NCBI RefSeq assembly: GCF_000012645.1
Contig: NC_007577.1
Span: forward strand, 1,116,001-1,180,000
Reading direction: 5' to 3'
Source of the DNA: Prochlorococcus marinus str. MIT 9312
GTDB lineage: Bacteria; Cyanobacteriota; Cyanobacteriia; PCC-6307; Cyanobiaceae
DNA length: 64,000 nt
Shown here: positions 32,350 to 41,711 of the stretch, one piece after another
Layout: each line of letters begins with the position of its first letter
Position numbering within the stretch: the stretch's first letter is position 1
Program-made: the position numbers and the translations under genes
Notes under the pieces: generated by a model
Told to the model about the DNA's origin: nothing
The model's database searches: none
Seen by the model: the letters and a program-made list of their open reading frames with translations, nothing else

Positions 32350-33411
32350 ATGCTTGATTTAATAAAAAAAAATATAAATCTAAGAAGTGGAATTATATTG
32401 CTTTCTCTAGCTATATTTTTCGTTTTTATAACCAATTCCTTCAAGAAAAATAAATCAAAAGATATTTCTGATTTTGTCGTTCAAGTTGAAAAAGGAATCC
32501 TCTCAGATTCAATTAATACAAGTGGTGAAGTAAAAGCAATCAGGACAAGCAATATTGGTCCTAGGAAGCAAGGTGTAATAAAAGAAATTAAAGTAGAGGA
32601 AGGCGATCTTGTAAAAAAAGATCAGGTTTTGGCTTCTCTTGATGATGAAGATTTCATCTATAAAATTGAAGAACTTGAATTAAATATAGAAAAACAAAAA
32701 TCTGAATTTTTAAGAAGAGAATATTTATATCAAGAAGGTGCAGTAAGCAAAGAAGATTACGAAAGTTATAAAAATAGCTACGACATTAGTAGCGCCAAAC
32801 TTAATGATGCAAAAGCTGAAAAAAGTTTTTATATAATTAAAGCTCCTTATGGAGGAAAGATAACTGCAAAATATGCGGAGATAGGATCTTATGTCACCCC
32901 AAGCACAAATTTAAGTTCAGACTCTAAAACGAAAAACTTTATTTTTGAACTATCAGAGGGCCTCGAAATTGTTGCGAAAGTTCCTGAGAGTGACATTGGT
33001 AGAATAAAAATAGGTCAAGAAGCTTCTGTAAGAATTGAGGCTTATCCATCAAAAAAATATACTGCCATAGTTGAAAAAATAGCTACAAGAGCTGTAAAAG
33101 ATAATAATGTTACCTCATTCGAAGTAACTTTAAATTTTAAAGATATTTCTGAAGAAATAAAAATTGGAATGACTGCTGATCTTGAATTTAGAGTTGAAGG
33201 TAATGAAGAAAAAATCCTAGTACCAACAGTTTCTATTGTCACTGAAAAAGGTGAAAAGGGAATCTTGAAAGTTGATAAAAACAATTCTCCCAAATTTGAA
33301 AAAATAGAAATTGGTATTAGTAGTGGAAATAAAACTTCAGTAATTAATGGATTAGAACCTGGAGAGCAAATCTTTATTGATATTCCACCTTGGGCTAAGA
33401 AAAGAAAATGA
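32350..33411 (+). CDS. HlyD/RND-type periplasmic adaptor protein
   Basis: 353 residues with an N-terminal membrane anchor (IILLSLAIFFVFIT), a biotinyl-lipoyl half-motif (GVIKEIKVEEGDLVKKDQVL), a coiled-coil hairpin (IEKQKSEFLRREYLYQEGAV), the second lipoyl half (FYIIKAPYGGKITAKYAEIG), and beta-barrel and membrane-proximal parts (KIGMTADLEFRVEG, ILVPTVSIVTEKG). These proteins bridge an inner-membrane ABC or RND pump to the outside, similar to DevB. No pump gene is adjacent. The stop overlaps polA by four bases, so it is cotranscribed with DNA repair and tRNA charging genes. Confidence 0.85.
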   Translation: MLDLIKKNINLRSGIILLSLAIFFVFITNSFKKNKSKDISDFVVQVEKGILSDSINTSGEVKAIRTSNIGPRKQGVIKEIKVEEGDLVKKDQVLASLDDEDFIYKIEELELNIEKQKSEFLRREYLYQEGAVSKEDYESYKNSYDISSAKLNDAKAEKSFYIIKAPYGGKITAKYAEIGSYVTPSTNLSSDSKTKNFIFELSEGLEIVAKVPESDIGRIKIGQEASVRIEAYPSKKYTAIVEKIATRAVKDNNVTSFEVTLNFKDISEEIKIGMTADLEFRVEGNEEKILVPTVSIVTEKGEKGILKVDKNNSPKFEKIEIGISSGNKTSVINGLEPGEQIFIDIPPWAKKRK

Positions 33412-36338
33412 GTTTAAAATCAGAAAACTCTAAAAAACCAATTTTACTTTTAGTCGATGGTCACTCACTTGCTTTTAGAAGCTTCTATGCATTTAGCAAA
33501 GGGATTGATGGAGGTTTAACTACCAAAGAGGGTTTCCCAACAAGTGTCACATATGGATTTCTAAAAAGCCTTCTGGATAATTGCAAAAATATAAGTCCTG
33601 AGGGTGTTTGTATTACTTTTGACACAGAAAAACCTACTTTCAGGCATGAATTAGATCCAAATTATAAGGCAAATAGAGATGTAGCACCTGATGTTTTTTT
33701 TCAGGATATTGAACAACTAGAAATCATTTTAGAAGAAAGTCTTAATTTACCAATTTTCAAATCTCCAGGTTACGAAGCAGATGATCTCCTAGGCACAATT
33801 GCAAATGACGCTTCTTCTAAAGGATGGTGCGTGAATATTCTTTCTGGAGATAGGGATTTATTTCAATTAGTTGATGATCAAAAAGGTATTTATGTCCTTT
33901 ATATGGGTGGTGGTCCATATGCAAAAAGTGGTAATCCAACCCTAATTAATGAAAATGGAGTAAAAGAAAAATTAGGTGTAGTTCCAGAAAGAGTGGTTGA
34001 TCTTAAAGCTCTAACTGGTGATAGTTCTGATAATATTCCTGGAATTAAAGGTGTAGGTCCAAAAACCGCAATTAATCTACTAAAAGAAAACGATACACTT
34101 GATGGAATCTATCAGGCTTTGGACAAAATTCTGCAGAACAATGATAAAAAATATAAAGGATTCATCAAAGGTTCAGTTATAGAAAAGCTCAAAAATGATA
34201 AATATAATGCTTATCTTTCTAGAGATTTAGCAAAAATTAATACTGAAGTACCTTTGATATTAAGTGATGGTTATGAACTAAAAAATATAAATCAAGAACT
34301 TCTTTCAGAGTCACTGCAAAAACTAGAATTATCAACACTACTTCGGCAAATTGATATTTTCAATTCAACTTTTAGTAAAGGTGGTTTTGACAAAAATAAT
34401 GTAGCTAAAGTGGACGAGAAGGCACCAAAAGTCTCTAGTAAAAATGAATTGGACAATCGTGAGAATAAAATCCCTAAAATCAGCGTAACTATTGTAAATA
34501 ATTTTGAATTACTTGATAAATTAATTCAAAGATTAGAAAAGACTAATGAGATAGTTTCTTTAGATACAGAGACTAATAGTTTAAATCCAATCGATGCCGA
34601 ACTTGTTGGGATAGGATTATGTCTTGGAGAAGAAACTGATGATTTATTTTATATACCTCTTGGTCATCAAACAAAAAAAGAAACTACCAATCAATTATCA
34701 ATCGAAGAAGTTTTTTCAAAAATAAGAACTTGGATTGAAGATCCAAAAAAAGAAAAGGCACTCCAAAATTCTAAATTTGACAGGCAAATATTTTTTAATC
34801 ACGGACTTGATCTTAAAGGAGTAACCTTTGACACCTTGTTAGCAGACTATCTTCTAAATAATCAGGAAAAGCACGGGTTAAGTGAAATTAGTTTTAGATT
34901 ATTTGGATTTAAGCCCCCTTCATTTAAGGAAACAGTTGGAAAAAATAAAGACTTTTCATTTGTTGATATTGATGAAGCAAGTGTTTACTGCGGTTATGAT
35001 GTATTCCTAACTTTTAAAATCGTCAAAATTTTTAAAGAAAGATTCTCAATGGAAAAAGATGAATTAATCAAACTTTTCGAAGAAATTGAGCTACCTTTAG
35101 AGCCGGTATTATCCCAAATGGAAATGAATGGCATCACTATAGACATCCCTTATTTGGATAAACTCTCAAAAGAACTAAAAAGTACCTTAGAAGATATTGA
35201 AAGTAAAGTTTATGAATTAGCGGAAGGAAATTTTAATCTATCTTCACCAAAACAACTTGGTGAGATCTTGTTTGAAAAATTAAATTTGGATAAAAAGAAA
35301 TCAAGGAAAACAAAAACAGGATGGAGTACGGATGCAGTAGTTCTAGAAAGATTAGTCGACGAACATGAAATAATTCAATATTTAATAAAACATAGAACTC
35401 TTAGCAAATTACTAAGCACCTATATTGATGCTCTTCCAAATCTTATTAACGAAAAGACAGGAAGGGTTCATACAAACTTTAATCAAGCTGCTACAGCGAC
35501 TGGGAGGCTAAGTAGTAGCAATCCTAATCTTCAAAATATCCCGGTTAGGACTGAATTTAGTAGGAGAATCAGAAAAGCATTCTTGCCTGAAAAAAATTGG
35601 AAACTTTTATCAGCTGATTATTCTCAGATCGAATTAAGAATACTTGCTCACTTAGCGGATGAAGAAATATTAATTAATGCATTTCATAAAAATGATGATA
35701 TTCATTCTTTGACTGCAAGATTAATTTTCGAGAAAGAAGAAATATCATCCGACGAAAGGAGAGTTGGAAAAACAATAAATTTTGGAGTTATCTATGGTAT
35801 GGGGATCAAAAAGTTTGCCCGTTCAACAGGAGTAAGTACTCCAGAGGCAAAAGAATTCCTAATAAAATACAAAGAAAGATATTCAAAAATTTTCAAATTT
35901 CTTGAACTCCAAGAAAGGCTTGCCTTATCAAAAGGATATGTAAAAACAATTTTTGGTCGAAAGAGAGAATTTAAGTTTGATAAAAATGGACTTGGAAGAT
36001 TAATAGGGAAAGATCCTTACGAAATTGACTTGCAATCCGCAAGAAGGGCTGGCATGGAAGCACAGTCATTAAGAGCCGCAGCTAATGCACCAATTCAGGG
36101 TTCAAGTGCAGACATTATTAAAATTGCAATGGTTCAAATAAATAAGAAATTCATAGAAATGAATGTTCCAGCAAAAATGCTTTTACAAGTACATGATGAA
36201 TTATTGTTTGAAGTTGAACCAGATTCGTTGGAAATTACGACGAAATTAGTGAAGAAGACTATGGAAGATTGTGTAAAATTGAATGTGCCTCTTTTAGTTG
36301 ATATTGGCATTGGAGACAATTGGATGGAGACAAAATAA
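33408..36338 (+). CDS. polA: DNA polymerase I
   Basis: 976 residues. The N-terminal 5' nuclease domain (about 1-300) has LLLVDGHSLAFRSFYAF, YEADDLLGTIAN and KALTGDSSDNIPGIKGVGPK. The 3'-5' exonuclease domain has VSLDTETNSLNPI, NSKFDRQIFFNHG and the YCGYD end motif, so the Asp/Glu residues appear intact. The polymerase domain has SADYSQIELRILAHLADEE (motif A), RRVGKTINFGVIYGMG (O helix) and QVHDELLFEVE (motif C). It repairs DNA and removes primers. The start overlaps the upstream adaptor gene by four bases (ATGA); cysS follows 24 bases later. Confidence 0.97.
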   Translation: MSLKSENSKKPILLLVDGHSLAFRSFYAFSKGIDGGLTTKEGFPTSVTYGFLKSLLDNCKNISPEGVCITFDTEKPTFRHELDPNYKANRDVAPDVFFQDIEQLEIILEESLNLPIFKSPGYEADDLLGTIANDASSKGWCVNILSGDRDLFQLVDDQKGIYVLYMGGGPYAKSGNPTLINENGVKEKLGVVPERVVDLKALTGDSSDNIPGIKGVGPKTAINLLKENDTLDGIYQALDKILQNNDKKYKGFIKGSVIEKLKNDKYNAYLSRDLAKINTEVPLILSDGYELKNINQELLSESLQKLELSTLLRQIDIFNSTFSKGGFDKNNVAKVDEKAPKVSSKNELDNRENKIPKISVTIVNNFELLDKLIQRLEKTNEIVSLDTETNSLNPIDAELVGIGLCLGEETDDLFYIPLGHQTKKETTNQLSIEEVFSKIRTWIEDPKKEKALQNSKFDRQIFFNHGLDLKGVTFDTLLADYLLNNQEKHGLSEISFRLFGFKPPSFKETVGKNKDFSFVDIDEASVYCGYDVFLTFKIVKIFKERFSMEKDELIKLFEEIELPLEPVLSQMEMNGITIDIPYLDKLSKELKSTLEDIESKVYELAEGNFNLSSPKQLGEILFEKLNLDKKKSRKTKTGWSTDAVVLERLVDEHEIIQYLIKHRTLSKLLSTYIDALPNLINEKTGRVHTNFNQAATATGRLSSSNPNLQNIPVRTEFSRRIRKAFLPEKNWKLLSADYSQIELRILAHLADEEILINAFHKNDDIHSLTARLIFEKEEISSDERRVGKTINFGVIYGMGIKKFARSTGVSTPEAKEFLIKYKERYSKIFKFLELQERLALSKGYVKTIFGRKREFKFDKNGLGRLIGKDPYEIDLQSARRAGMEAQSLRAAANAPIQGSSADIIKIAMVQINKKFIEMNVPAKMLLQVHDELLFEVEPDSLEITTKLVKKTMEDCVKLNVPLLVDIGIGDNWMETK

Positions 36339-36362
36339 ACCTTATGAAATACTTAATTTAAG

Positions 36363-37832
36363 ATGATCAAACTTTTTAATACTTTAAGCAAAAGAGTTGA
36401 GGTTTTTAAACCTATTGATGATGTAGTAAAAATCTATTGTTGTGGAGTAACTGTTTATGACTTATGTCATCTTGGTCATGCCAGAAGTTATATAGCTTGG
36501 GATGTATTGAGAAGATTTTTAATTTACAGTGATTTCAAAGTGAAGTATGTTCAAAATTTTACAGATATTGATGACAAAATCTTAAAAAGAGCGAAAGAAG
36601 AAAGTAGTTCAATGAAGGAAGTATCTGAAAAGAATATTATTGAATTTCATAAGGATATGGATTCTTTAGGGATAATGCGTCCGGATAGTATGCCAAGAGC
36701 AACGAATCATATATGCAATATCTGCTCCTTCATAACAATCCTTGAGGACAAAGGTTATGCATACTCTAGGGATGGAGATGTTTATTATTCTGTTTTTAAA
36801 AATAAAAATTATGGAAAGCTAAGTAATCAAAATATACAAGAACAAAATATCAATAAGCAAGGAAGAATGGCTAATGAGGAAAATAATAAAAAACAAAATC
36901 CGCAAGATTTTGCACTATGGAAAAAAGCCAAAAATGATGAACCATTTTTTGATTCGCCATGGGGTAGAGGTAGGCCAGGATGGCATATTGAATGTTCGGC
37001 GATGGTTAAAGATGAATTAGGAGATACTATTGATATCCATTTAGGTGGTTCTGATTTAATTTTTCCACATCATGAGAATGAAATCGCCCAATCAGAAGCA
37101 GCCAATGGCAAAAAGCTAGCGAACTATTGGTTACATAATGGGATGGTCAATGTAAATGGACAAAAGATGAGTAAATCCCTTAAAAATTTTAAAACTATCA
37201 GAGAGCTAATTAAGTCAGGTATAAGCCCTATGACTTTGCGATATTTTGTTATGACTGTGAATTATAGAAAACCACTTGATTTTACTGAAGAAGCTTTAAG
37301 GAGTGCTGCAGAAGCTTGGAAAAACATTAATCTAGCCCTTTCTTTTATGGACCTTACAAAAGGTGCTTTTAGATCTATTGATAAAAATGAATCTATCGAA
37401 GAGGAATATAAAGAGAAATTAAGTTTTGAATTATCTCAAAAAAAGCTTAAATTTTCTGAAGCTCTAGGAAATGACCTTAATACAGCAGGTGCTATTGCAA
37501 TTATTTACGATTTAGCCAAACCATTAAAAAACTTTTTAAACCAATTTCAAAGGATTGAAGGTTTAAAAATAGACCTAAATGAAAAATTCTTTCTACTTGA
37601 GAATTTTAAAACTCTTGAAAAGTTGACTGAGGTACTTGGTCTTAAAAAAGAGGTTTTAGTAAAAGAAAGGAAAATAACAGAAGAAGAAATATCATCGCTT
37701 ATTAATGAAAGATTGAAAGCAAAAAAGGGAAAGAATTATGCGAAGGCTGATGAAATCAGGAATTTGTTAAAAGAAAAAGGTATTGAACTTATTGATCAAT
37801 CAAAGGAAATAACAACATGGATAAGGGTCTAA
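36363..37832 (+). CDS. cysS: Cysteinyl-tRNA synthetase
   Basis: 489 residues: YCCGVTVYDLCHLGHARSY with the HxGH signature, GWHIECSAMVKDELG with Zn ligands, LGGSDLIFPHHENE, and KMSKSLKNF as the KMSKS loop, followed by an alpha-helical anticodon region. Full length for the family. It charges tRNA-Cys. Between polA and dxr in a plus-strand run. Confidence 0.97.
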   Translation: MIKLFNTLSKRVEVFKPIDDVVKIYCCGVTVYDLCHLGHARSYIAWDVLRRFLIYSDFKVKYVQNFTDIDDKILKRAKEESSSMKEVSEKNIIEFHKDMDSLGIMRPDSMPRATNHICNICSFITILEDKGYAYSRDGDVYYSVFKNKNYGKLSNQNIQEQNINKQGRMANEENNKKQNPQDFALWKKAKNDEPFFDSPWGRGRPGWHIECSAMVKDELGDTIDIHLGGSDLIFPHHENEIAQSEAANGKKLANYWLHNGMVNVNGQKMSKSLKNFKTIRELIKSGISPMTLRYFVMTVNYRKPLDFTEEALRSAAEAWKNINLALSFMDLTKGAFRSIDKNESIEEEYKEKLSFELSQKKLKFSEALGNDLNTAGAIAIIYDLAKPLKNFLNQFQRIEGLKIDLNEKFFLLENFKTLEKLTEVLGLKKEVLVKERKITEEEISSLINERLKAKKGKNYAKADEIRNLLKEKGIELIDQSKEITTWIRV

Positions 37833-37914
37833 ATTTTAAGAAAAAACCCAATTTGAAATTTTTGTTTTTTAAATACACCTTTAAGTGGGAAGATATTAGA
37901 AATATCAGAGAAAA

Positions 37915-39141
37915 TTGAAATACATTACTGTTCTCGGTTCTACTGGTTCAATAGGGACTCAGACTCTCGAAATAGCTAGTGAGCAGCCTGATAAGTTTAA
38001 AGCCGTAGCTCTTTCGGCAGGACGAAATATTACTTTATTAACTGAACAAGTTAAAACACATAAACCAGAAGTAGTTGCAATTGAGGATGAAAATCTTATA
38101 GAAGATTTAAAAGATAATATTAATAACTTAGATTTGGATAGTGCTCCCTTGGTTTTGGGTGGAAAGGAGGGGATTAACGCAGTTGCAGCTTGGGATAAGG
38201 CAGATACAGTTATAACCGGGATAGTAGGATGTGCAGGCTTAATTCCAACAATGTCAGCAATTAATGCGGGGAAAAATATTGCCCTTGCTAACAAAGAAAC
38301 TTTAATTGCAGCAGGGCCAATTGTTATTCCTGCATTAAAGAAAAATAATAGTAGGCTTTTACCTGCTGATTCAGAACACTCTGCTATCTTTCAATGCTTA
38401 CAAGGATTACCTAATTATGAAAATGCAGATTTTTCAACAGGAGTGATGCCTAAGGGTTTAAAAGCCATACATTTAACAGCTTCTGGTGGTGCTTTCAGAG
38501 ATTGGCCCGTTGAGAATTTAAAGCATGTCACAGTGGAAGATGCGACTTCACATCCTAATTGGGATATGGGAAAAAAAATAACTGTAGATTCTGCAACTCT
38601 TATGAATAAAGGATTAGAAGTTATAGAAGCTCATTATTTATTTGGGACCTCTTACGAAAATATCGAAATAGTTATTCACCCTCAAAGTATTATTCATTCA
38701 ATGATTGAGATGGAAGATTCTTCAGTATTAGCTCAATTAGGTTGGCCAGATATGAAGCTACCTATTTTATATGCGATGAGTTGGCCTGAAAGGTTTAAAA
38801 CAAATTGGAAAAGATTAAACCTAAGTGAAATTGGAAAATTAACTTTTAAAGAGCCAGACGAGTTTAAATATCCATGCATGGGACTTGCTTATGCCGCAGG
38901 AAAATCTTCAGGGACTATGCCTGCAGTCTTAAATGCTGCTAACGAAATGGCTGTTGAACAATTCCTTAAAGAAAAAATTTCTTTTCAAGAAATTCCAACA
39001 TTTATAAGTAAAGCTTGTGAATCACATATGGAGAATTTGAATTTGAGTCCCGAATTGGAGGATATTCTTGAAGTGGATAATTGGGCCAGAATTTTCGTTA
39101 AGCAAGAAATAAAAAAAGGGAAAAAATACGTAAGTATTTGA
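37915..39141 (+). CDS. dxr: 1-deoxy-D-xylulose 5-phosphate reductoisomerase
   Basis: 408 residues. NADPH site [16 protein letters not shown] near the N-terminus, then [48 protein letters not shown] and [20 protein letters not shown] with catalytic Glu, Asp and His residues. It catalyses the second step of the MEP isoprenoid pathway, which feeds chlorophyll phytol and carotenoids. The start is TTG 37915 because no ATG exists before the dinucleotide motif. Confidence 0.97.
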
Positions 39142-39316
39142 TAAAAGTGAATATAAAAAAGGAATTAACTGACCAAACCTTTTTTAATACTATTAGATAA
39201 CTCAAGTGTTTCTATTAGTGGGATTAGGAAGTAAGCGTCTCATTAATAACCAATATTATTTCTAGGGTTAGTTATGTAAATTATTAGATTTAAAATATAA
39301 TTAGGAGGAAAATTTA

Positions 39317-39358
39317 ATGGCTTCAAAAGTAGTAAAGTCATTCCTTGAGTCACGTTGA
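39317..39358 (+). CDS. 13-codon ORF with perfect Shine-Dalgarno
   Basis: ATG 39317 follows TTAGGAGGAAAATTTA, the best ribosome site in the region, but the frame MASKVVKSFLESR ends at TGA 39358. It is either a leader peptide, a very small functional peptide, or the truncated head of a lost gene. No terminator hairpin follows. Confidence 0.35.
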   Translation: MASKVVKSFLESR

Positions 39359-39516
39359 ATCCTTTATCTTCTATTAATAAAAAAAAGGACCTCAAATATA
39401 CATTGTAATGTAACTATATTGTCAATTATTAAATTGGTTAAAAGGTGTTGAATCAAAAACTAAGTATTTATTTTAAATTATAAAAATCTAGTATTAAGTT
39501 ATTAATTTATAGAAAA

Positions 39517-39654
39517 ATGGAAATAATTTTAAAAAGAGAAACTTCATTAGGTTTAGATTCCTATGATGACTTAGGTTTTAATTCCGAAGAGGAACTTGAA
39601 TTAGAGATCTCAAGACTTACTAAATTAAGGCCTGAATTTGAAAATAATTGCTAG
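39517..39654 (+). CDS. 45-aa acidic protein
   Basis: ATG 39517 to TAG 39654: MEIILKRETSLGLDSYDDLG, then FNSEEELELEISRLTKLRPE. Acidic and soluble. No strong ribosome site. Codon use fits. Function unknown. Confidence 0.5.
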   Translation: MEIILKRETSLGLDSYDDLGFNSEEELELEISRLTKLRPEFENNC

Positions 39655-39745
39655 TAGTTCAGAACGTAAATGTTTTATTTAATATTCTAGATCTTTTAAT
39701 TATTGGTTTCTTTTAATACTTGAAAACCATTTGCTCAATACCCAT

Positions 39746-39780
39746 TAAAAAAGTCAGCCTGTATCCCTATTAGCTGACTT
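39746..39780 (-). terminator. Terminator of second hli cassette with AATAGGGATAC loop
   Basis: Minus strand: AAGTCAGC, loop with AATAGGGATAC, GCTGACTT, then TTTTTT. It shares its loop sequence with the terminator at 29541-29577. Confidence 0.8.
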
Positions 39781-39804
39781 CCATGACGATGAAAGTTTTG
39801 AAAA

Positions 39805-39912
39805 CTATACGAATGTATTTGTTGTTGTGATGCTTAAAACAACCGCAACAAAGAATATGTAAGGAACCAACTTAAGGGGTACATATCCTTGTTTTTTAGA
39901 TATAAAATCCAT
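39805..39912 (-). CDS. 35-aa single-helix protein of hli cassette
   Basis: ATG 39912, directly after the hli stop (TAAATG), to TAG 39805: MDFISKKQGYVPLKLVPYIF, then FVAVVLSITTTNTFV. A tiny membrane protein coupled to the hli gene and followed by a terminator. Function unknown. Confidence 0.6.
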   Translation of the reverse strand: MDFISKKQGYVPLKLVPYIFFVAVVLSITTTNTFV

Positions 39913-40047
39913 TTATACAAACCCCGGAATAATTTGTCCTGTTGTTAGATATGCGCCAATAAGGGCAATAAAGCCAATCATCGCAAATCTACCATTGAGC
40001 TTCTCAGCTACAATTTTTTCCTTCTCAACTGTTTTTGTTTCGTTCAT
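39913..40047 (-). CDS. hli: High-light-inducible protein (Hli), 44 aa
   Basis: ATG 40047: MNETKTVEKEKIVAEKLNGR, then FAMIGFIALIGAYLTTGQII. The ExLNGRFAMxG motif and single helix define an Hli protein. Its sequence from VEKEK to the end is close to the C-terminus of the protein at 28913-29173, so the two arose by copying. Followed by a coupled 35-residue gene. Confidence 0.92.
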   Translation of the reverse strand: MNETKTVEKEKIVAEKLNGRFAMIGFIALIGAYLTTGQIIPGFV

Positions 40048-40285
40048 TTGCTTGGTTGGTTGTTTAGCTAAGACGCTTCCTAATGCAATCTTGAAACAAA
40101 TCTAATAATGGAAAATTATAATCGTGAGTATAATTACTTACCCTCATACCCTCTATAAGCTGAACTTATAAAACTAACTTTTAAAGATTTAAGAACTTAC
40201 TTTAATTGTTGAAATAGAATTTTTAACAGGTTATTGAACCATCCCTTAGAATTATCCTAAAGCAGTATGGGAAAGATTTTTAAAA

Positions 40286-40636
40286 ATGGGGAAAGAGATT
40301 CATAAACACCTTCTACTATGCGCAACACCCACAAAACAAAAATGCTTTAAAAGCAATGAAGGTCAAAAAACATGGGAATCTCTAAAAAAGACCTTAAAAA
40401 AATTTGAGAATGATCCCTCTACTAAAAACTTTCATATTTTGAGATCAAAAGCTGACTGTTTAAGAATATGCAAAAATGGGCCAATTCTTCTGGTTTGGCC
40501 TGATGGTATTTGGTATGAGAAAGTTTCTCCAGAAAAAATCTCAGAAATTTTTACCTCACATATTATTAAAGGTAAGCCAATCGAAAAGTGGATTTTTAAA
40601 AAAACACCATTTTTAAATAGTCCTAGATACTCATAA
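40286..40636 (+). CDS. (2Fe-2S) ferredoxin-like (thioredoxin-fold) protein
   Basis: 116 residues with Cys12 and Cys20 in HLLLCATPTKQKC and Cys58 and Cys62 in ADCLRICKNGPILLVWPDG. This spacing is that of thioredoxin-fold 2Fe-2S ferredoxins. A C-terminal helix (KISEIFTSHIIKGKPIEKWI) is typical. Probably a small electron carrier or sensor in the cytoplasm. The 3' end overlaps the convergent hydrolase gene by 14 bases. Confidence 0.8.
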   Translation: MGKEIHKHLLLCATPTKQKCFKSNEGQKTWESLKKTLKKFENDPSTKNFHILRSKADCLRICKNGPILLVWPDGIWYEKVSPEKISEIFTSHIIKGKPIEKWIFKKTPFLNSPRYS

Positions 40637-41711
40637 ACCAATTCTTTACGGCTTCGTCTGACCAGCAGCCGTTAATCGAGTGAAAACCATTATGGCCACC
40701 CTTTTTAGTTATAAAAATAGTGAATTTATCAATAGATTCTTTTCTTAAACTCAAAGTAGCCTTATATGGAACCCAAGGATCATCCTTGGCATGAATAAAA
40801 AGTATTTGAGGTAATTTTTTTATTAATTTCTGGATTCTAAATATTGGAGAAGCTTTAACATAATAATCTTCTAAAGAATTAAATCCCCAACTAGGAGCTG
40901 TAAATTTCTGATCAAATTCCCTTATACTTTTTAAACTTCTAATTTTTTTTCTTAATTTCTCGTTATTAAGAATTTTGCCTTCATCATTATATCCATCCCA
41001 TAACTGATTTTTTAAGCGGTGAAGTAACCATTTTTGGTAGACAGAATTTCTAGGTTTTTCAATACAGAGGCTGCATGATGACAAATCTAAAGGACTACTT
41101 ACGCAGGCTAAGCCATCTAAAAGTTTTTCTCCATTGTTTTCATCGTAATCTAGGCAAGCATTTAAAAGAATTGTGCCACCTAATGATAATCCCACGCCGT
41201 ATATTGGAAGTTTATTATTCCTTTTAATTTGATCTTTGAACTCTAAATTAATTAATTTTTTAAAATATTTAATTGCTGAAATAACATCACTAGAGCATTT
41301 AGCGCAATAATTTCCTTTAGCCAAATATCTCGCAGGCCCAGATCCTCTTAGATTTAATTTAAGAACTCCGAAACCATTTTTTGCTAATTTCCTAGAGATT
41401 CTTCTTAAACCAAAACGTTTAGTTGAGCCCCCTAACCCATGTGTAACGATAACAAAACCCCTTAATGAGCTTAAGTTTTCAGGTAATTCTAGAAATCCCA
41501 AAAGATAATCACATTCAAATTTATCAGAAAGAATTTTATTAATCGGAAAGCATATTTTTATATTTTTTTTTGATTTACCAAAATCAATAACAAAGGTATC
41601 TCTCAAAGTTTGTAAGTCGCCACCTATCCAAGGTAAGACTTCTTGAAATGGCCTATTTTTTAAGTAATCTGAAAAACTAGAAGATATACTATTATTTCTC
41701 CCCAACTCCAA
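40623..41711 (-). CDS. Alpha/beta hydrolase, YheT/EMB8 type
   Basis: 362 residues. VIVTHGLGGSTKRFGLRRIS holds the oxyanion region, YGVGLSLGGTILLN the nucleophile Ser, FIHAKDDPWVPYKA the Asp and KGGHNGFHS the His. This order and the GLGGS start match the YheT family of esterases, whose substrate is unknown. The start is TTG 41711 (no ATG before the conserved part) and overlaps the pntB 3' end by 20 bases, so it is likely cotranscribed with the pnt genes. Confidence 0.85.
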   Translation of the reverse strand: MELGRNNSISSSFSDYLKNRPFQEVLPWIGGDLQTLRDTFVIDFGKSKKNIKICFPINKILSDKFECDYLLGFLELPENLSSLRGFVIVTHGLGGSTKRFGLRRISRKLAKNGFGVLKLNLRGSGPARYLAKGNYCAKCSSDVISAIKYFKKLINLEFKDQIKRNNKLPIYGVGLSLGGTILLNACLDYDENNGEKLLDGLACVSSPLDLSSCSLCIEKPRNSVYQKWLLHRLKNQLWDGYNDEGKILNNEKLRKKIRSLKSIREFDQKFTAPSWGFNSLEDYYVKASPIFRIQKLIKKLPQILFIHAKDDPWVPYKATLSLRKESIDKFTIFITKKGGHNGFHSINGCWSDEAVKNWFMSI

